From: Paenibacillus lycopersici
GTDB taxonomy: Bacteria; Bacillota; Bacilli; Paenibacillales; Paenibacillaceae
DNA: 64,000 bases
Assembly (NCBI RefSeq): GCF_010119935.1
Contig: NZ_CP048209.1
Location: 1,160,001 to 1,224,000, forward strand
Direction: 5' to 3'
Positions 1 to 8,159 of the stretch are shown in pieces; the stretch's first letter is position 1; each line of letters opens with the position of its first letter. A program made the position numbers and the translations under genes. The notes under the pieces are model-generated. The model was not told the DNA's origin and made no database searches. It saw nothing but the letters and a program-made list of their open reading frames with translations.

Positions 1-1051
1 CAGCCTCGGCGGTGCCAGCAGCCTCGGCAGTGCCACCGGCCTCGGCAGTGCCGGCAGCCTCGGCGGTGCCAGCAGCCTCGGCGGTGCCGGAAGCCCTGGC
101 GGTGCCGAGAGCCCGCTGGTGCTCTACCACGCCGGATACCTCGAATCCATGAGCGGCAACGCCGCATTGGCATCGCGCCTGTACGAGCAGGCGGAAGCCT
201 GTTCGCCGGACGGCGTATTCCCGATCCTTCCGCTGACGCTGCTGGCGCTGGAAGACGCCGTGCGCCTGCTGGGCGATCGCGCGGTACGGGCGCTCTACAT
301 GAGCGGACTGATCTATAATGCGAAGGAGAGATACGCCGATGCGGGCCGCGTCTGGGCGCGGTGCATCGAATTGGGCTTCGATTACTCGGTCTTATATCGC
401 AACTACGGCTTTCTGCTCATGGAAGCGGGCAAGGATGACGAGGCGATCGAAGTATTGGAACAGGGACTCGAGATGCTTCCCGTCAATCAGGATATCGCTA
501 TCTACCTCGCGCGGTTATACAAGCGCAGCGGCCGCAGCGACAAGCGGCTGAAGCTCTTGCAGGCGCTTGCCGGCCCGGGGCTCGGATCGCAATCCGCCGT
601 GCGGCTGTCGATCGAGATTTACAACGAGCTCGGCCGCTATGACGAAGCGATCGCGCTGCTCGGTTCGTTCCCGTTCAGCAACTGGGAGAACCCGTTCAAA
701 GGAATGCCCGACCTGAGGACGTTGTACCACGATGCGTTCATCGGAAGGGCGAAGCAAGCGCTGCGGGAGAAGCGCTGGGACGAGGCGATCCGCGATCTGA
801 AGGGCTCGCTGTCCTATCCGGGCAACTTGAGGCTCGGCGTAGAAGCCGGACAATCGTTCGCCCGGGAGTATTATTTGCTCGCGCTCTGCTATGAGAAGAA
901 AGGCGATTTCATGCGCTCGCTTGCCCATTGCAAGCAGGCAGCGCAGTCGAAGCCGGCCCCCGATCACCGGCATTACAAGGAGTACGTGAAGGCGGTGCAG
1001 AAGATGACGGAGCTGGAATGGCTCGGCTTCGGCAGCGGCTGTGCGGAATAA
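1..1051 (+). CDS. TPR-containing protein, C-terminal part (DUF5107-like)
   Basis: The reading frame is open from base 2 to the stop at 1051, so the 5' part lies outside the window; the GTG at 119 is only an internal codon. The first 39 visible codons are a Ser/Leu/Gly/Ala stretch made of tandem 12-30 bp DNA repeats. The rest is a series of helix pairs with tetratricopeptide spacing (alanine, tyrosine, leucine and glycine positions, roughly residues 50-310 of the visible part). From memory it resembles the C-terminal TPR half of the long DUF5107 proteins of Paenibacillus that sit beside sugar importers; the DUF5107 domain itself would be upstream and is not seen. The low-complexity block probably reflects the slippage seen throughout this window. 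Sure of TPR-type, less sure of the family name. Confidence 0.6.
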   Translation, partial: SLGGASSLGSATGLGSAGSLGGASSLGGAGSPGGAESPLVLYHAGYLESMSGNAALASRLYEQAEACSPDGVFPILPLTLLALEDAVRLLGDRAVRALYMSGLIYNAKERYADAGRVWARCIELGFDYSVLYRNYGFLLMEAGKDDEAIEVLEQGLEMLPVNQDIAIYLARLYKRSGRSDKRLKLLQALAGPGLGSQSAVRLSIEIYNELGRYDEAIALLGSFPFSNWENPFKGMPDLRTLYHDAFIGRAKQALREKRWDEAIRDLKGSLSYPGNLRLGVEAGQSFAREYYLLALCYEKKGDFMRSLAHCKQAAQSKPAPDHRHYKEYVKAVQKMTELEWLGFGSGCAE

Positions 1052-1232
1052 GCAAGGCAGAAGGTGCGAGGGCGACGAGGAATAACGGCAGAATAATGGA
1101 TGGATAAAGGAAGACCAACGGAAGTATAGCGGAAGAAGAGCGGAAGGCGGAGCTGCGCGGCGCGCATGCACCGCCAGGCTGTGGAGAGAATAGACGAAGT
1201 CGCATCGCCTGAACGGGATCTCCCATATGCAA

Positions 1233-1411
1233 CGGACATAGGATCCGCTATATGTATTGAAATCGGTGTTTTGGGCTGGCGATCGGACACAGGATTCGTT
1301 ATTGCCTCCGGATCGCGCCGAATGTCAGCACGCGGGGTGAAATAGCGCATCTCCTGTCCGCAAGCACACGGAAAGACGAGGAAAGCCGGCCAATAACGCA
1401 TCTCTTGTCCG
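1233..1411 (+). repeat. Four-box dispersed repeat element, copy 1
   Basis: Two left boxes of the type CGGACACAGGATCCGTTATT start at 1233 and 1284. Two right boxes of the type AATAACGGATCTCCTGTCCG end at 1360 and 1411. Left and right boxes can pair. The inner pair spans 77 bp (1284-1360), as in every other copy in the window. Confidence 0.85.
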
Positions 1412-1525
1412 CTTCCTTGCTTCGACGGTATTGCTGCCTGCCCAATCGGATAATAAGCCGATGGATCCAAGCGATTTCGGCTGTTATACCGAGGAAGCGA
1501 CAGCCTGAGCGGCGTCTTTCCGACT

Positions 1526-1573
1526 TTCCGTCGTTCTGTCATTCCGTCGTTCTGTCATTCCGTCGTTCTGTCA
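1526..1573 (+). repeat. 16-bp tandem repeat, three copies
   Basis: The unit TTCCGTCGTTCTGTCA is repeated three times without change at 1526, 1542 and 1558. It is pyrimidine-rich and lies between the four-box element and the next gene. Confidence 0.85.
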
Positions 1574-1936
1574 TTCTATCTTTCTGCACTTTAGCGCAGC
1601 TGCCTGCACCAAGCGCTGCGTCAGGCGTTGGCTGTCAAACCTCATTCCTGCGGGGAGCCGCGGAATCCTGCAGGAACGGTTCGAGCAAGGATGTTCGACC
1701 CGCCCCGAGACAGGAGGTTTTATCGTCCTTGGCGCAATCGCCTATTGATCCCAGACAATCAATGGGTCCCTAAAGCAGACCGCGGGCCATAGAGGCCCCA
1801 TGTTTCATTAGAACGTTATAAATGGCCGATCGTTCATTCGAAAAGTCGCGCTCACATCGGTTTTAATCGCTTTTGGGTTCACGAGACGAGAACCGCCGAC
1901 TAAACAAAAATAAGAATGCCAAAATCCGCTGGACTT

Positions 1937-1986
1937 TATCGACAGCCTGAGGTTACTGGGTCTCCAGTAACCTCAGGCTGTCGATA
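1937..1986. repeat. Perfect 23-bp inverted repeat, GTCT loop
   Basis: Bases 1937-1959 are exactly complementary to 1964-1986, separated by GTCT. No T tract follows, so a simple intrinsic terminator is not indicated. It could be a transcription barrier, a recombination scar or an end of an old mobile element. Confidence 0.8.
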
Positions 1987-2016
1987 ACAGGCGCTTACGA
2001 CCGCAGCTGTCCAGAA

Positions 2017-2192
2017 CATGTTAAAGATTGCCCTCCGCCGGGAAAGGAAGGCTGGAGGGGGATGAACGTCCCTCCGAAGCCCCTAGGCAGAACTGAACAT
2101 GAAAGAAACCCTGCGTTTTGTGAAAAACGCGGGTTTCTTTACAATCTGGTGGTATTATCCACTGGCGGTGCGCATGCACCGCCTTTTCTTTT
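2017..2192 (+). promoter_or_regulatory. Candidate structured leader RNA with two terminators
   Basis: A segment closed by CATGTT (2017-2022) and AACATG (2096-2101), with an inner TTGCC/GGCA pair, can fold as a compact multi-branched domain: CTCC-GCC pairs with GGC-GGAG and GGGG pairs with CCCC. It is followed at once by a hairpin (2102-2111 with 2131-2140, inner GCGTTTT/AAAACGC) ending in TTTCTTT. A second, classical terminator lies at 2164-2183 (GGCGGTGC, GCAT loop, GCACCGCC) with TTTTCTTTT to 2192. The layout of compact fold, terminator, then sensor kinase gene is that of a riboswitch-like leader. I could not match it to a known class, and the second hairpin may simply end an upstream transcript. 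Confidence 0.4.
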
Positions 2193-2396
2193 GCCCATCT
2201 CCGGCCTGCCCTCTCCCGTCTATCCATGAAGGGATTGTAAACCGCAGGAAGGAGTCGGCGCGCTTGCGGCGAACTATGTTGGTATATCTCGAAGAAGAAC
2301 GAATCGTACACTCGCATTGGTACCTTGCATCTCATTAGGGAGACGACGGCTTCGAACAAGCATGCGCAGTCTATTCAAGAGAGAAGGTCGCACGAT

Positions 2397-4229
2397 ATGA
2401 GCACCGTTGAACGAGATCGCCTCCAATTCAAACGGTCGACGCAGAAGCGGCTGACGCTCTACTTCATTCTGCCGATCGTTCCGCTCATCCTCATCAGTCT
2501 ATACGCCATCGCGCAATCCGAGAATATCGTCGTCAAGCAGGCGGGCGAGAACAACAGGGCCGCCATCTCGGCCGCGCTGGGGTTCATCGACCAATTCACC
2601 GATTCCGCGCAGCGCCTCAGCCTGCAAATTTCCAACGACAGCACCCTGAATGCCATGCTTGCCGTGCACGGCAGCGAAGCGACCATGATCTACGAGGCGA
2701 GCCAGATCCTGAACCGGCTTGCGACCTACAAGCTGGCGAACGATCTGATCCAGGACGTCTGGATTCTCGACACGAATCTCGGCATGATCATCTCCCGGCA
2801 GCACGGGGGCAAGCGAATCGACTATGCCCGTACGGACTGGTACCATAGCGCGGTCGCGGGCATGGGCAGCTCGGTGTTGTACATTCCCGCAGTGACCAAG
2901 GAGCTCGCGCCGGGCAAGCCCGATCCGGTCGATGACGCGGGGCTCGTCACGTTTACCCGCGGCATGGGCTTCAATACGTCGATTCCGAGCAGCCACGTTG
3001 TCGGCGTTACGGTATCGCGCCAAACCTTAACCCAATTCGCCTTGAATCTGATGAACACGAAACAGCTGCAATTCCAGATCCTCGACGCCGACCGCCGGGT
3101 GATCGCTTCTTACTTCGATCCAAGCCTTTCGCGCGCGGCCGCTGCCGCGCCGGCGAGCAAATACGGGTTCATCCAACCGAAGAAGCATATGCTCGACAAC
3201 GAGGTCGTCTCGCAGAGCTCGGGCTGGTCGATCGAGCTCGCCCAGCCGGAGAGCGTGTTGAATCAGGGGACGCGCCAGCTGCAGAAATACATCATCGCCA
3301 TCAGCGTCCTCAGCATTTTCCTGGCGCTGATCGTATCGTGGATCGTCTACGTCGGCATTACGTCCCCGCTGGCCAAGCTGCTCCGGGGCATCCAGCTCGT
3401 TCGCAGAGGCATCTGGGACGTCAATTTGAAGAACGACCGCAAGGACGAATTCGGCATTATTACCGACACGTTCAATCAGATGGCGATGCAGCAGAAGCAG
3501 TATCTGCAGGATATCTACACGCAGCAGGTCCAGAAGACGCGCACGGAATTGAAGTTTCTGCAATCCCAGATCAATCCGCATTTTCTATACAACACGCTCG
3601 ATTCGATCTATGCCAGCGCCGTGCAATACGGGGCCGACGAGACGAGCGAAATGGTGCTGAACCTGTCGCGGTTCTTCCGGCTCAGCCTGAGCAAGGGCAG
3701 GGATACGTTTACCGTGAAGGAAACGTTCGAGCATCTCTCGTATTACATCCGGATTCAGGAAATGCGTTTCCTCGGCCATTTTGAATGGGAGTACCGCATC
3801 GACGAAGCCAGCGAGCCCATTCCCATTCTCAAGCTGCTGCTTCAGCCGCTCGCGGAGAACGCGATTATCCACGGCCTCGAGAAATCGCCGTCCGGCGGCA
3901 AGCTTACGATCGCGGCCGACATCGAAGGCGGCGTCCTGTCGCTTCGGGTACGGGACACGGGCCGGGGGATACCGGAGGACAGGTTGTCGCGGATGCAGTC
4001 CGAGCTCGAACGGATGCGGCTCGATTCGTTCAACCTCGAGCGCACAAGACCGAATGATTTCTACGGATTGACGAACGTCTGCTCCCGGTTGAAGCTGTAC
4101 TACGGCAGCCGGGCGGAGATGACCATCGCGAGCGCTGCCGGGCAATGGACGGAAACGACGATTCGCATTCCGGTCGACGTCTGCTATCAAGCGGCGGCAA
4201 TCGAACGGACAGGGGGAGAGGACGCATGA
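2397..4229 (+). CDS. YesM-type membrane sensor histidine kinase
   Basis: 610 residues. Residues about 18-40 form a membrane segment, about 45-295 an extracellular sensor region (dCache-like by position), about 300-325 a second membrane segment followed by HAMP. The His_kinase domain carries the phosphoacceptor His395 in QINPHFLYNTLDS, and the ATPase domain has PLAENAIIHG and DTGRGIP. The ATG at 2397 was chosen because GAGAAGG lies just upstream; the frame is open further upstream but without a ribosome binding site. The end overlaps the next gene as ATGA (4226-4229), so the two are translationally coupled. It should sense an extracellular ligand, probably a carbohydrate, and phosphorylate the following regulator, which by position would control the importer at 6250-9776. 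The ligand is inferred from context only. Confidence 0.9.
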   Translation: MSTVERDRLQFKRSTQKRLTLYFILPIVPLILISLYAIAQSENIVVKQAGENNRAAISAALGFIDQFTDSAQRLSLQISNDSTLNAMLAVHGSEATMIYEASQILNRLATYKLANDLIQDVWILDTNLGMIISRQHGGKRIDYARTDWYHSAVAGMGSSVLYIPAVTKELAPGKPDPVDDAGLVTFTRGMGFNTSIPSSHVVGVTVSRQTLTQFALNLMNTKQLQFQILDADRRVIASYFDPSLSRAAAAAPASKYGFIQPKKHMLDNEVVSQSSGWSIELAQPESVLNQGTRQLQKYIIAISVLSIFLALIVSWIVYVGITSPLAKLLRGIQLVRRGIWDVNLKNDRKDEFGIITDTFNQMAMQQKQYLQDIYTQQVQKTRTELKFLQSQINPHFLYNTLDSIYASAVQYGADETSEMVLNLSRFFRLSLSKGRDTFTVKETFEHLSYYIRIQEMRFLGHFEWEYRIDEASEPIPILKLLLQPLAENAIIHGLEKSPSGGKLTIAADIEGGVLSLRVRDTGRGIPEDRLSRMQSELERMRLDSFNLERTRPNDFYGLTNVCSRLKLYYGSRAEMTIASAAGQWTETTIRIPVDVCYQAAAIERTGGEDA

Positions 4230-5845
4230 ATCTATTGCTCGTGGAAGACGAGATCCGTCAATTGAACAATGTCGCCACCTGCATACCGTGGGAAGAGCAT
4301 CGTATCGAGATCGTCGGCATGGCCAGGAGCGGCGCGGAGGCGCTCGCGCTGATCGCGCTGCGCAAGCCGGATATCGTCCTGCTCGACCTGCAGCTGCCGG
4401 ACATGAACGGTCTCGATATGATTCGAACGCTGCGCGGGCGCGGACAATCCGTCGCGTTCGTTATTTTGAGCGGCCATAACGACTTCGGCTATGCGCGGGA
4501 GGCGATCGAGCTCGGCGCCGACCAGTATTTGCTGAAGCCTGCCGGGAACGCGGAGATTCTAGCCGCGGTAAGCCAGCTTGCCGAGCGCCTGAGGGCGGAG
4601 CGCGAGGCCGAGCTCGACAATCGGCGGCTGAAGCAGATGTGGGAATCCAGCCTGCCATCCTTGCAAGCTCTGTTCCTGCGCGACCTTGTCAGGGGCAAGT
4701 ACCCGTCCGGCGATTCCTTGCGGCAGGCCGCTGAATACTTCCCGGGCAAGCCGCCGCTGCAGCCGGATGAGGAGTGCGTGGTCGCGATGATGGAGATGGA
4801 TCCGATCCCCGATTCGGATACCCGCTACTCGCCGCAGGATGCGCCGCTGCTCCGCCTGGCCCTGCAGAATATCGCCGAAGAAACGCTGGACGCGCTCGAC
4901 TGCCTGCTGTTCCCGGACGACGAGGCCAAGGTGGCCGCCGTGTTCCGCTCCAGGGAAGGGGAGCAGGGAGAGGCGCTCGGCCTGCGCGTCAACGTGGCGG
5001 TCGCAAGGCTGCTCGCACGCGTGCAGGACTGCATGAAGATCACCGCCAGCGCCGGCATCGGCTCCAAAGTCGTCCTGAAGGAGATCGAGCTGTCCTTCAG
5101 GCAAGCGAACAGCGCCCTGCACGAGCGCGTCGTCCTCGGCTATAACGTTGTCATTCCCTATCACCGGCGGCAGGCCGACGCCGGCATTCCCGCCCCCGAC
5201 CGCGCGTTCGAGCGCAAGCTGCAGACCGCGATGGACAGCGGCGACGACGAAGCGGCTCGCGTGCATGTCGAGCAGTGGTTCCAAGCGACATGCAGCGTCG
5301 TTCCGAGCCTCGATGCGCTGCAGGAGCATGTGCTGTTCCTGCACAGCTTCGTCGTGCGGATGATTCATGCGCAGGGCTGGACGGTCGCGGAGGTCGCGAA
5401 GCGCGATTGCGAATCGCTGCTGCGTCCTCCCGCGCTCGTCTCCAAGGCGCAGACGCTGGAGTGGATGCTCCGCGCCGTCGAAGCTTATCTGAGCTACGGC
5501 CGCGATCAGCGCAACCTCAATACGAACCGCCTCGTGGGGGCTGTCATGGAGCTCGCGGGCGGGTCCATGGAGATGGAGATGACGCTGCATGACATCGCGG
5601 AGAAGCTGTACATGAATCCGTCGTACTTAAGCCGGCTGTTCAAGCGCGAGACCGGCATGACGTTCACGACGTATTATCAGGATTTGAAAATGCAGCGGGC
5701 CCGGGAGCTGCTGGTCGGAGGCGCGAAGGTGTACGAGGCGGCGAGGCAGGTCGGCTTCAAGGATATCGGCTACTTCACGCGCCTGTTCCGCAAGTACTGG
5801 GGCGTGACGCCCGGCGAAGCGTCCGCAGGCGCGAGTCATCCTTGA
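4226..5845 (+). CDS. YesN-type response regulator, AraC DNA-binding domain
   Basis: 539 residues. The receiver domain (about 1-120) starts MNLLLVEDE and has the phosphorylation site Asp54 in LLDLQLPDMNG and the KPAG end motif. A long middle region of unrecognised fold is followed by two AraC helix-turn-helix motifs (about 430-539) including PSYLSRLFKRETGMTF and GFKDIGYFTRLFRKYWGVTP. The ATG at 4226 overlaps the kinase stop and has GGGGGAGAG upstream. It is the cognate partner of the kinase at 2397 and most likely activates the downstream permease/binding-protein genes. Confidence 0.9.
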   Translation: MNLLLVEDEIRQLNNVATCIPWEEHRIEIVGMARSGAEALALIALRKPDIVLLDLQLPDMNGLDMIRTLRGRGQSVAFVILSGHNDFGYAREAIELGADQYLLKPAGNAEILAAVSQLAERLRAEREAELDNRRLKQMWESSLPSLQALFLRDLVRGKYPSGDSLRQAAEYFPGKPPLQPDEECVVAMMEMDPIPDSDTRYSPQDAPLLRLALQNIAEETLDALDCLLFPDDEAKVAAVFRSREGEQGEALGLRVNVAVARLLARVQDCMKITASAGIGSKVVLKEIELSFRQANSALHERVVLGYNVVIPYHRRQADAGIPAPDRAFERKLQTAMDSGDDEAARVHVEQWFQATCSVVPSLDALQEHVLFLHSFVVRMIHAQGWTVAEVAKRDCESLLRPPALVSKAQTLEWMLRAVEAYLSYGRDQRNLNTNRLVGAVMELAGGSMEMEMTLHDIAEKLYMNPSYLSRLFKRETGMTFTTYYQDLKMQRARELLVGGAKVYEAARQVGFKDIGYFTRLFRKYWGVTPGEASAGASHP

Positions 5846-6249
5846 CGCGCTCGGCGCCGCCGGCAGTCCGCGGCGCGAGCCCGGCCGGTAGGCCGGTAAT
5901 ACCGGCAGCCTGCGCTTAGGGCCGAATACGAGCGCGAACGCGCTCGGCTTCGCTCGCAGCATGATTACGATCCGCAGCAACGGCCTCCGCAGCGGTTACG
6001 GCACGGAACGCCGCTGGCATTCGATTCTTGCAGCCAGCCTGGTAGAAGCCAGCCCGATAGAAGCCAGCCCGAGCGCCGGCGGCTTCTATCGGGCTGGTTC
6101 CCGTTCCGGGACGAAGGCTCGCCGGCGCGACAGAAGTAACCATTGTCAGGCAGTAAAGTCATCTCGCTCCCATATTCCCGATTCTTGTCAGCAAGTATAC
6201 TCGAATGGACAACATCATTTCTTCATATTCGGGAGGGGAGGAGAAAGCA
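5846..6249. other. Spacer between regulator pair and importer genes
   Basis: About 400 bp, GC-rich, with the strong inverted repeat at 6049-6097 and no convincing gene. The importer promoter probably lies between 6100 and 6230, but I cannot assign -35 and -10 boxes with confidence. Confidence 0.5.
6049..6097 (+). terminator. 17-bp inverted repeat, likely attenuating hairpin
   Basis: CCAGCCCGATAGAAGCC (6049-6065) pairs perfectly with 6081-6097 across a 15-nt loop, and part of the left arm is itself directly repeated just upstream. There is no T run, so it may attenuate or protect a transcript end rather than terminate strongly. Confidence 0.45.
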
Positions 6250-7212
6250 TTGTCCAGCGCGATCGAAGAGACGGTCGGCCGGAACGTTCCCGCGCGTCTG
6301 GAACGGCCGGCGAAGTCATTGCTGACGAGAATGTGGAAGATGCGGTTCATCTACCTGCTGCTGCTTCCGGGCATTGCGTATTTTGTCATCTACAAGTACG
6401 TCCCGATGGTCGGCCTCATGATCGCCTTCCAGGACTACAGCGCGTTCACGGGCATCTGGCACAGCGACTGGGTCGGCTTCGCCCACTTCAAGGAGATCTT
6501 CAACGATCCGAATATCGTTCAGATCCTGTTCAACACGCTGTACTTAAGCCTGCTGCAGCTGCTGTTCGCTTTCCCGGTCGGCATACTGATGGCGCTGATG
6601 CTGAACGAGCTGCGCAGCCAATCGTACAAGCGATCGATCCAATCGATCGTCTACCTGCCGCATTTCGTCTCCTGGATCGTCGTGATCGGTCTCGTGAACA
6701 CCTTCCTGAGCGAGAAAGGAATCGTCAACTCCGTTCTCGGCCTGCTCCATCTGCCGCAGTCCAATCTGTTGACGAATCCGCACTGGTTCATGCCCCTCAT
6801 ATTGCTCGAAGGGGTCTGGAAGGAAACCGGATGGGGGACGATTATCTTCCTCGCCGCGCTGTCCGGGATCAACAACGAGCTGTACGAAGCGGCCGTCGTG
6901 GACGGCGCGAACCGGATGCGGCTCATGTGGCATGTGACGCTGCCCGCCCTGCGCGGCACGATCGCGATTCTGCTGATCCTGCAGCTCGGCCATGTGCTGG
7001 ATACGGGCATCGAGCAAATCATGCTGATGATCAACGCCCTGACGAAGGACGTCGGCACGACGCTCGATTATTACGTGTACGTCAAAGGGATTCTGAACGC
7101 CGACTTCAGCTTCTCGGCCGCGTTCGGCCTGTTCAAGAGCTTGATCGGCCTCGTCCTCATCCTCGGCGCGAACAGGCTAGTCAAGAAATTCGGCGAAGAA
7201 GGCGCCTTCTAA
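6250..7212 (+). CDS. Sugar ABC importer permease, LplB-like
   Basis: 320 residues with about six membrane helices and the cytoplasmic EAA loop EAAVVDGANRMRLMWHVTLP, which contacts the ATPase. The family is the CUT1-type permease PotB/LplB group that imports oligosaccharides. I prefer the TTG at 6250 because GGGAGGGGAGGAG sits seven bases upstream; an in-frame ATG at 6205 would add 15 residues without a good site. No ATPase gene is present in the locus. As usual for this subfamily, a shared MsmX-like ATPase encoded elsewhere probably energises it. Partner of the genes at 7234 and 8160. Confidence 0.9.
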   Translation: MSSAIEETVGRNVPARLERPAKSLLTRMWKMRFIYLLLLPGIAYFVIYKYVPMVGLMIAFQDYSAFTGIWHSDWVGFAHFKEIFNDPNIVQILFNTLYLSLLQLLFAFPVGILMALMLNELRSQSYKRSIQSIVYLPHFVSWIVVIGLVNTFLSEKGIVNSVLGLLHLPQSNLLTNPHWFMPLILLEGVWKETGWGTIIFLAALSGINNELYEAAVVDGANRMRLMWHVTLPALRGTIAILLILQLGHVLDTGIEQIMLMINALTKDVGTTLDYYVYVKGILNADFSFSAAFGLFKSLIGLVLILGANRLVKKFGEEGAF

Positions 7213-7233
7213 AGCGGCAAAGGAGGAAGGGAG

Positions 7234-8121
7234 ATGCACTTTCGAACGCGCGGGGAATTGGTGGCGGACAAAATCAACGTGTTGCTGCTATTGATCATCG
7301 CCCTGCTTATGTTGTTCCCGTTCTTTTATATGCTCGTCGTGTCGTTCACTTCCTATCGCGAGTACATGAACACGGATCTGCTGTTATGGCCGAAGACGTG
7401 GGTGCTCGATTCGTATCGCTACATATTCAGCTCGAGGCAGTTCATCCAATCGATCGGCAACACCGTCTATATTACCGTCCTCGGCACGATCATCGATCTC
7501 GCGATGACCTCGACGATGGCGTACGGTCTGAGCAGACAAGTCCCGGGCCGCAAGCTCATCAATTTCATGGTGCTGCTGACCTTCCTCTTCAGCGGCGGGA
7601 TGATTCCGACGTACTTGGTCGTGAAAGCGACCGGTCTGATCGATACGAATTGGGCGCTCATCCTGCCCGGCGCGATCAGCGCGTTCAATCTGCTCGTCAT
7701 GCGGCAGTTCTTCCTGGGCATCCCGAACGAGCTGACCGAGGCGGCGATCATTGACGGCGCCAGCGAGATGAAGGTGTATACCCATATCATCCTGCCGTTG
7801 TCCAAGCCGGTGCTGGCGGCGTTCGGACTCTTCTGCGCCGTCGGGCACTGGAACACGTTCTTCGATGCCATCCTGTATTTGAACAATCCGGACAAATGGA
7901 CGATTCAGGTCATTCTGAGGCAGATCGTCGTGCTGGGAGACTCGGCGTCTTCCCTCAAACCGACGTTAATGGCCCAGCAGGTGCGCGACCAGCATCTGCC
8001 TCCGCCCGAAACGATCGGCATGGCGGCCATTCTCGTCGCTACCGTTCCGATTCTGCTCGTCTATCCGTTCCTGCAGAAGCATTTTGCCAAAGGAGTGATG
8101 CTCGGCGCCGTCAAAGGGTAG
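7234..8121 (+). CDS. Sugar ABC importer permease, LplC/YtcP-like
   Basis: 295 residues, six predicted membrane helices, EAA loop EAAIIDGASEMKVYTHIILP and the hydrophilic C-terminus FLQKHFAKGVMLGAVKG typical of the LplC/YtcP group. AAGGAGGAAGGGAG precedes the ATG. It lies 21 bp after the first permease, so the two are co-transcribed and form the membrane channel heterodimer. Its closest relative in the window is the permease at 27355, with which it shares most motifs. Confidence 0.9.
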   Translation: MHFRTRGELVADKINVLLLLIIALLMLFPFFYMLVVSFTSYREYMNTDLLLWPKTWVLDSYRYIFSSRQFIQSIGNTVYITVLGTIIDLAMTSTMAYGLSRQVPGRKLINFMVLLTFLFSGGMIPTYLVVKATGLIDTNWALILPGAISAFNLLVMRQFFLGIPNELTEAAIIDGASEMKVYTHIILPLSKPVLAAFGLFCAVGHWNTFFDAILYLNNPDKWTIQVILRQIVVLGDSASSLKPTLMAQQVRDQHLPPPETIGMAAILVATVPILLVYPFLQKHFAKGVMLGAVKG

Positions 8122-8159
8122 CATGGCAACATCCATTATGCGATAAGGTGGGGATCGGA

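Larger units (their letters stand above)
1052..2396. other. Gene-free region with dispersed repeat, hairpins and leader
   Basis: 1.3 kb without a convincing gene. It contains a complete four-box repeat element (1233-1411), a three-fold 16-bp repeat (1526-1573), a 23-bp perfect hairpin (1937-1986) and a compact structured segment followed by two terminator-like hairpins (2017-2192). Short open frames here have no ribosome binding site. Confidence 0.7.

Noticed and set aside
2100..2192. T-box leader
   Set aside because: The two terminator hairpins suggested one, but the conserved T-box sequence (AGGGTGGNACCGCG) and specifier-loop features are not there and no aminoacyl-tRNA or amino acid gene follows.
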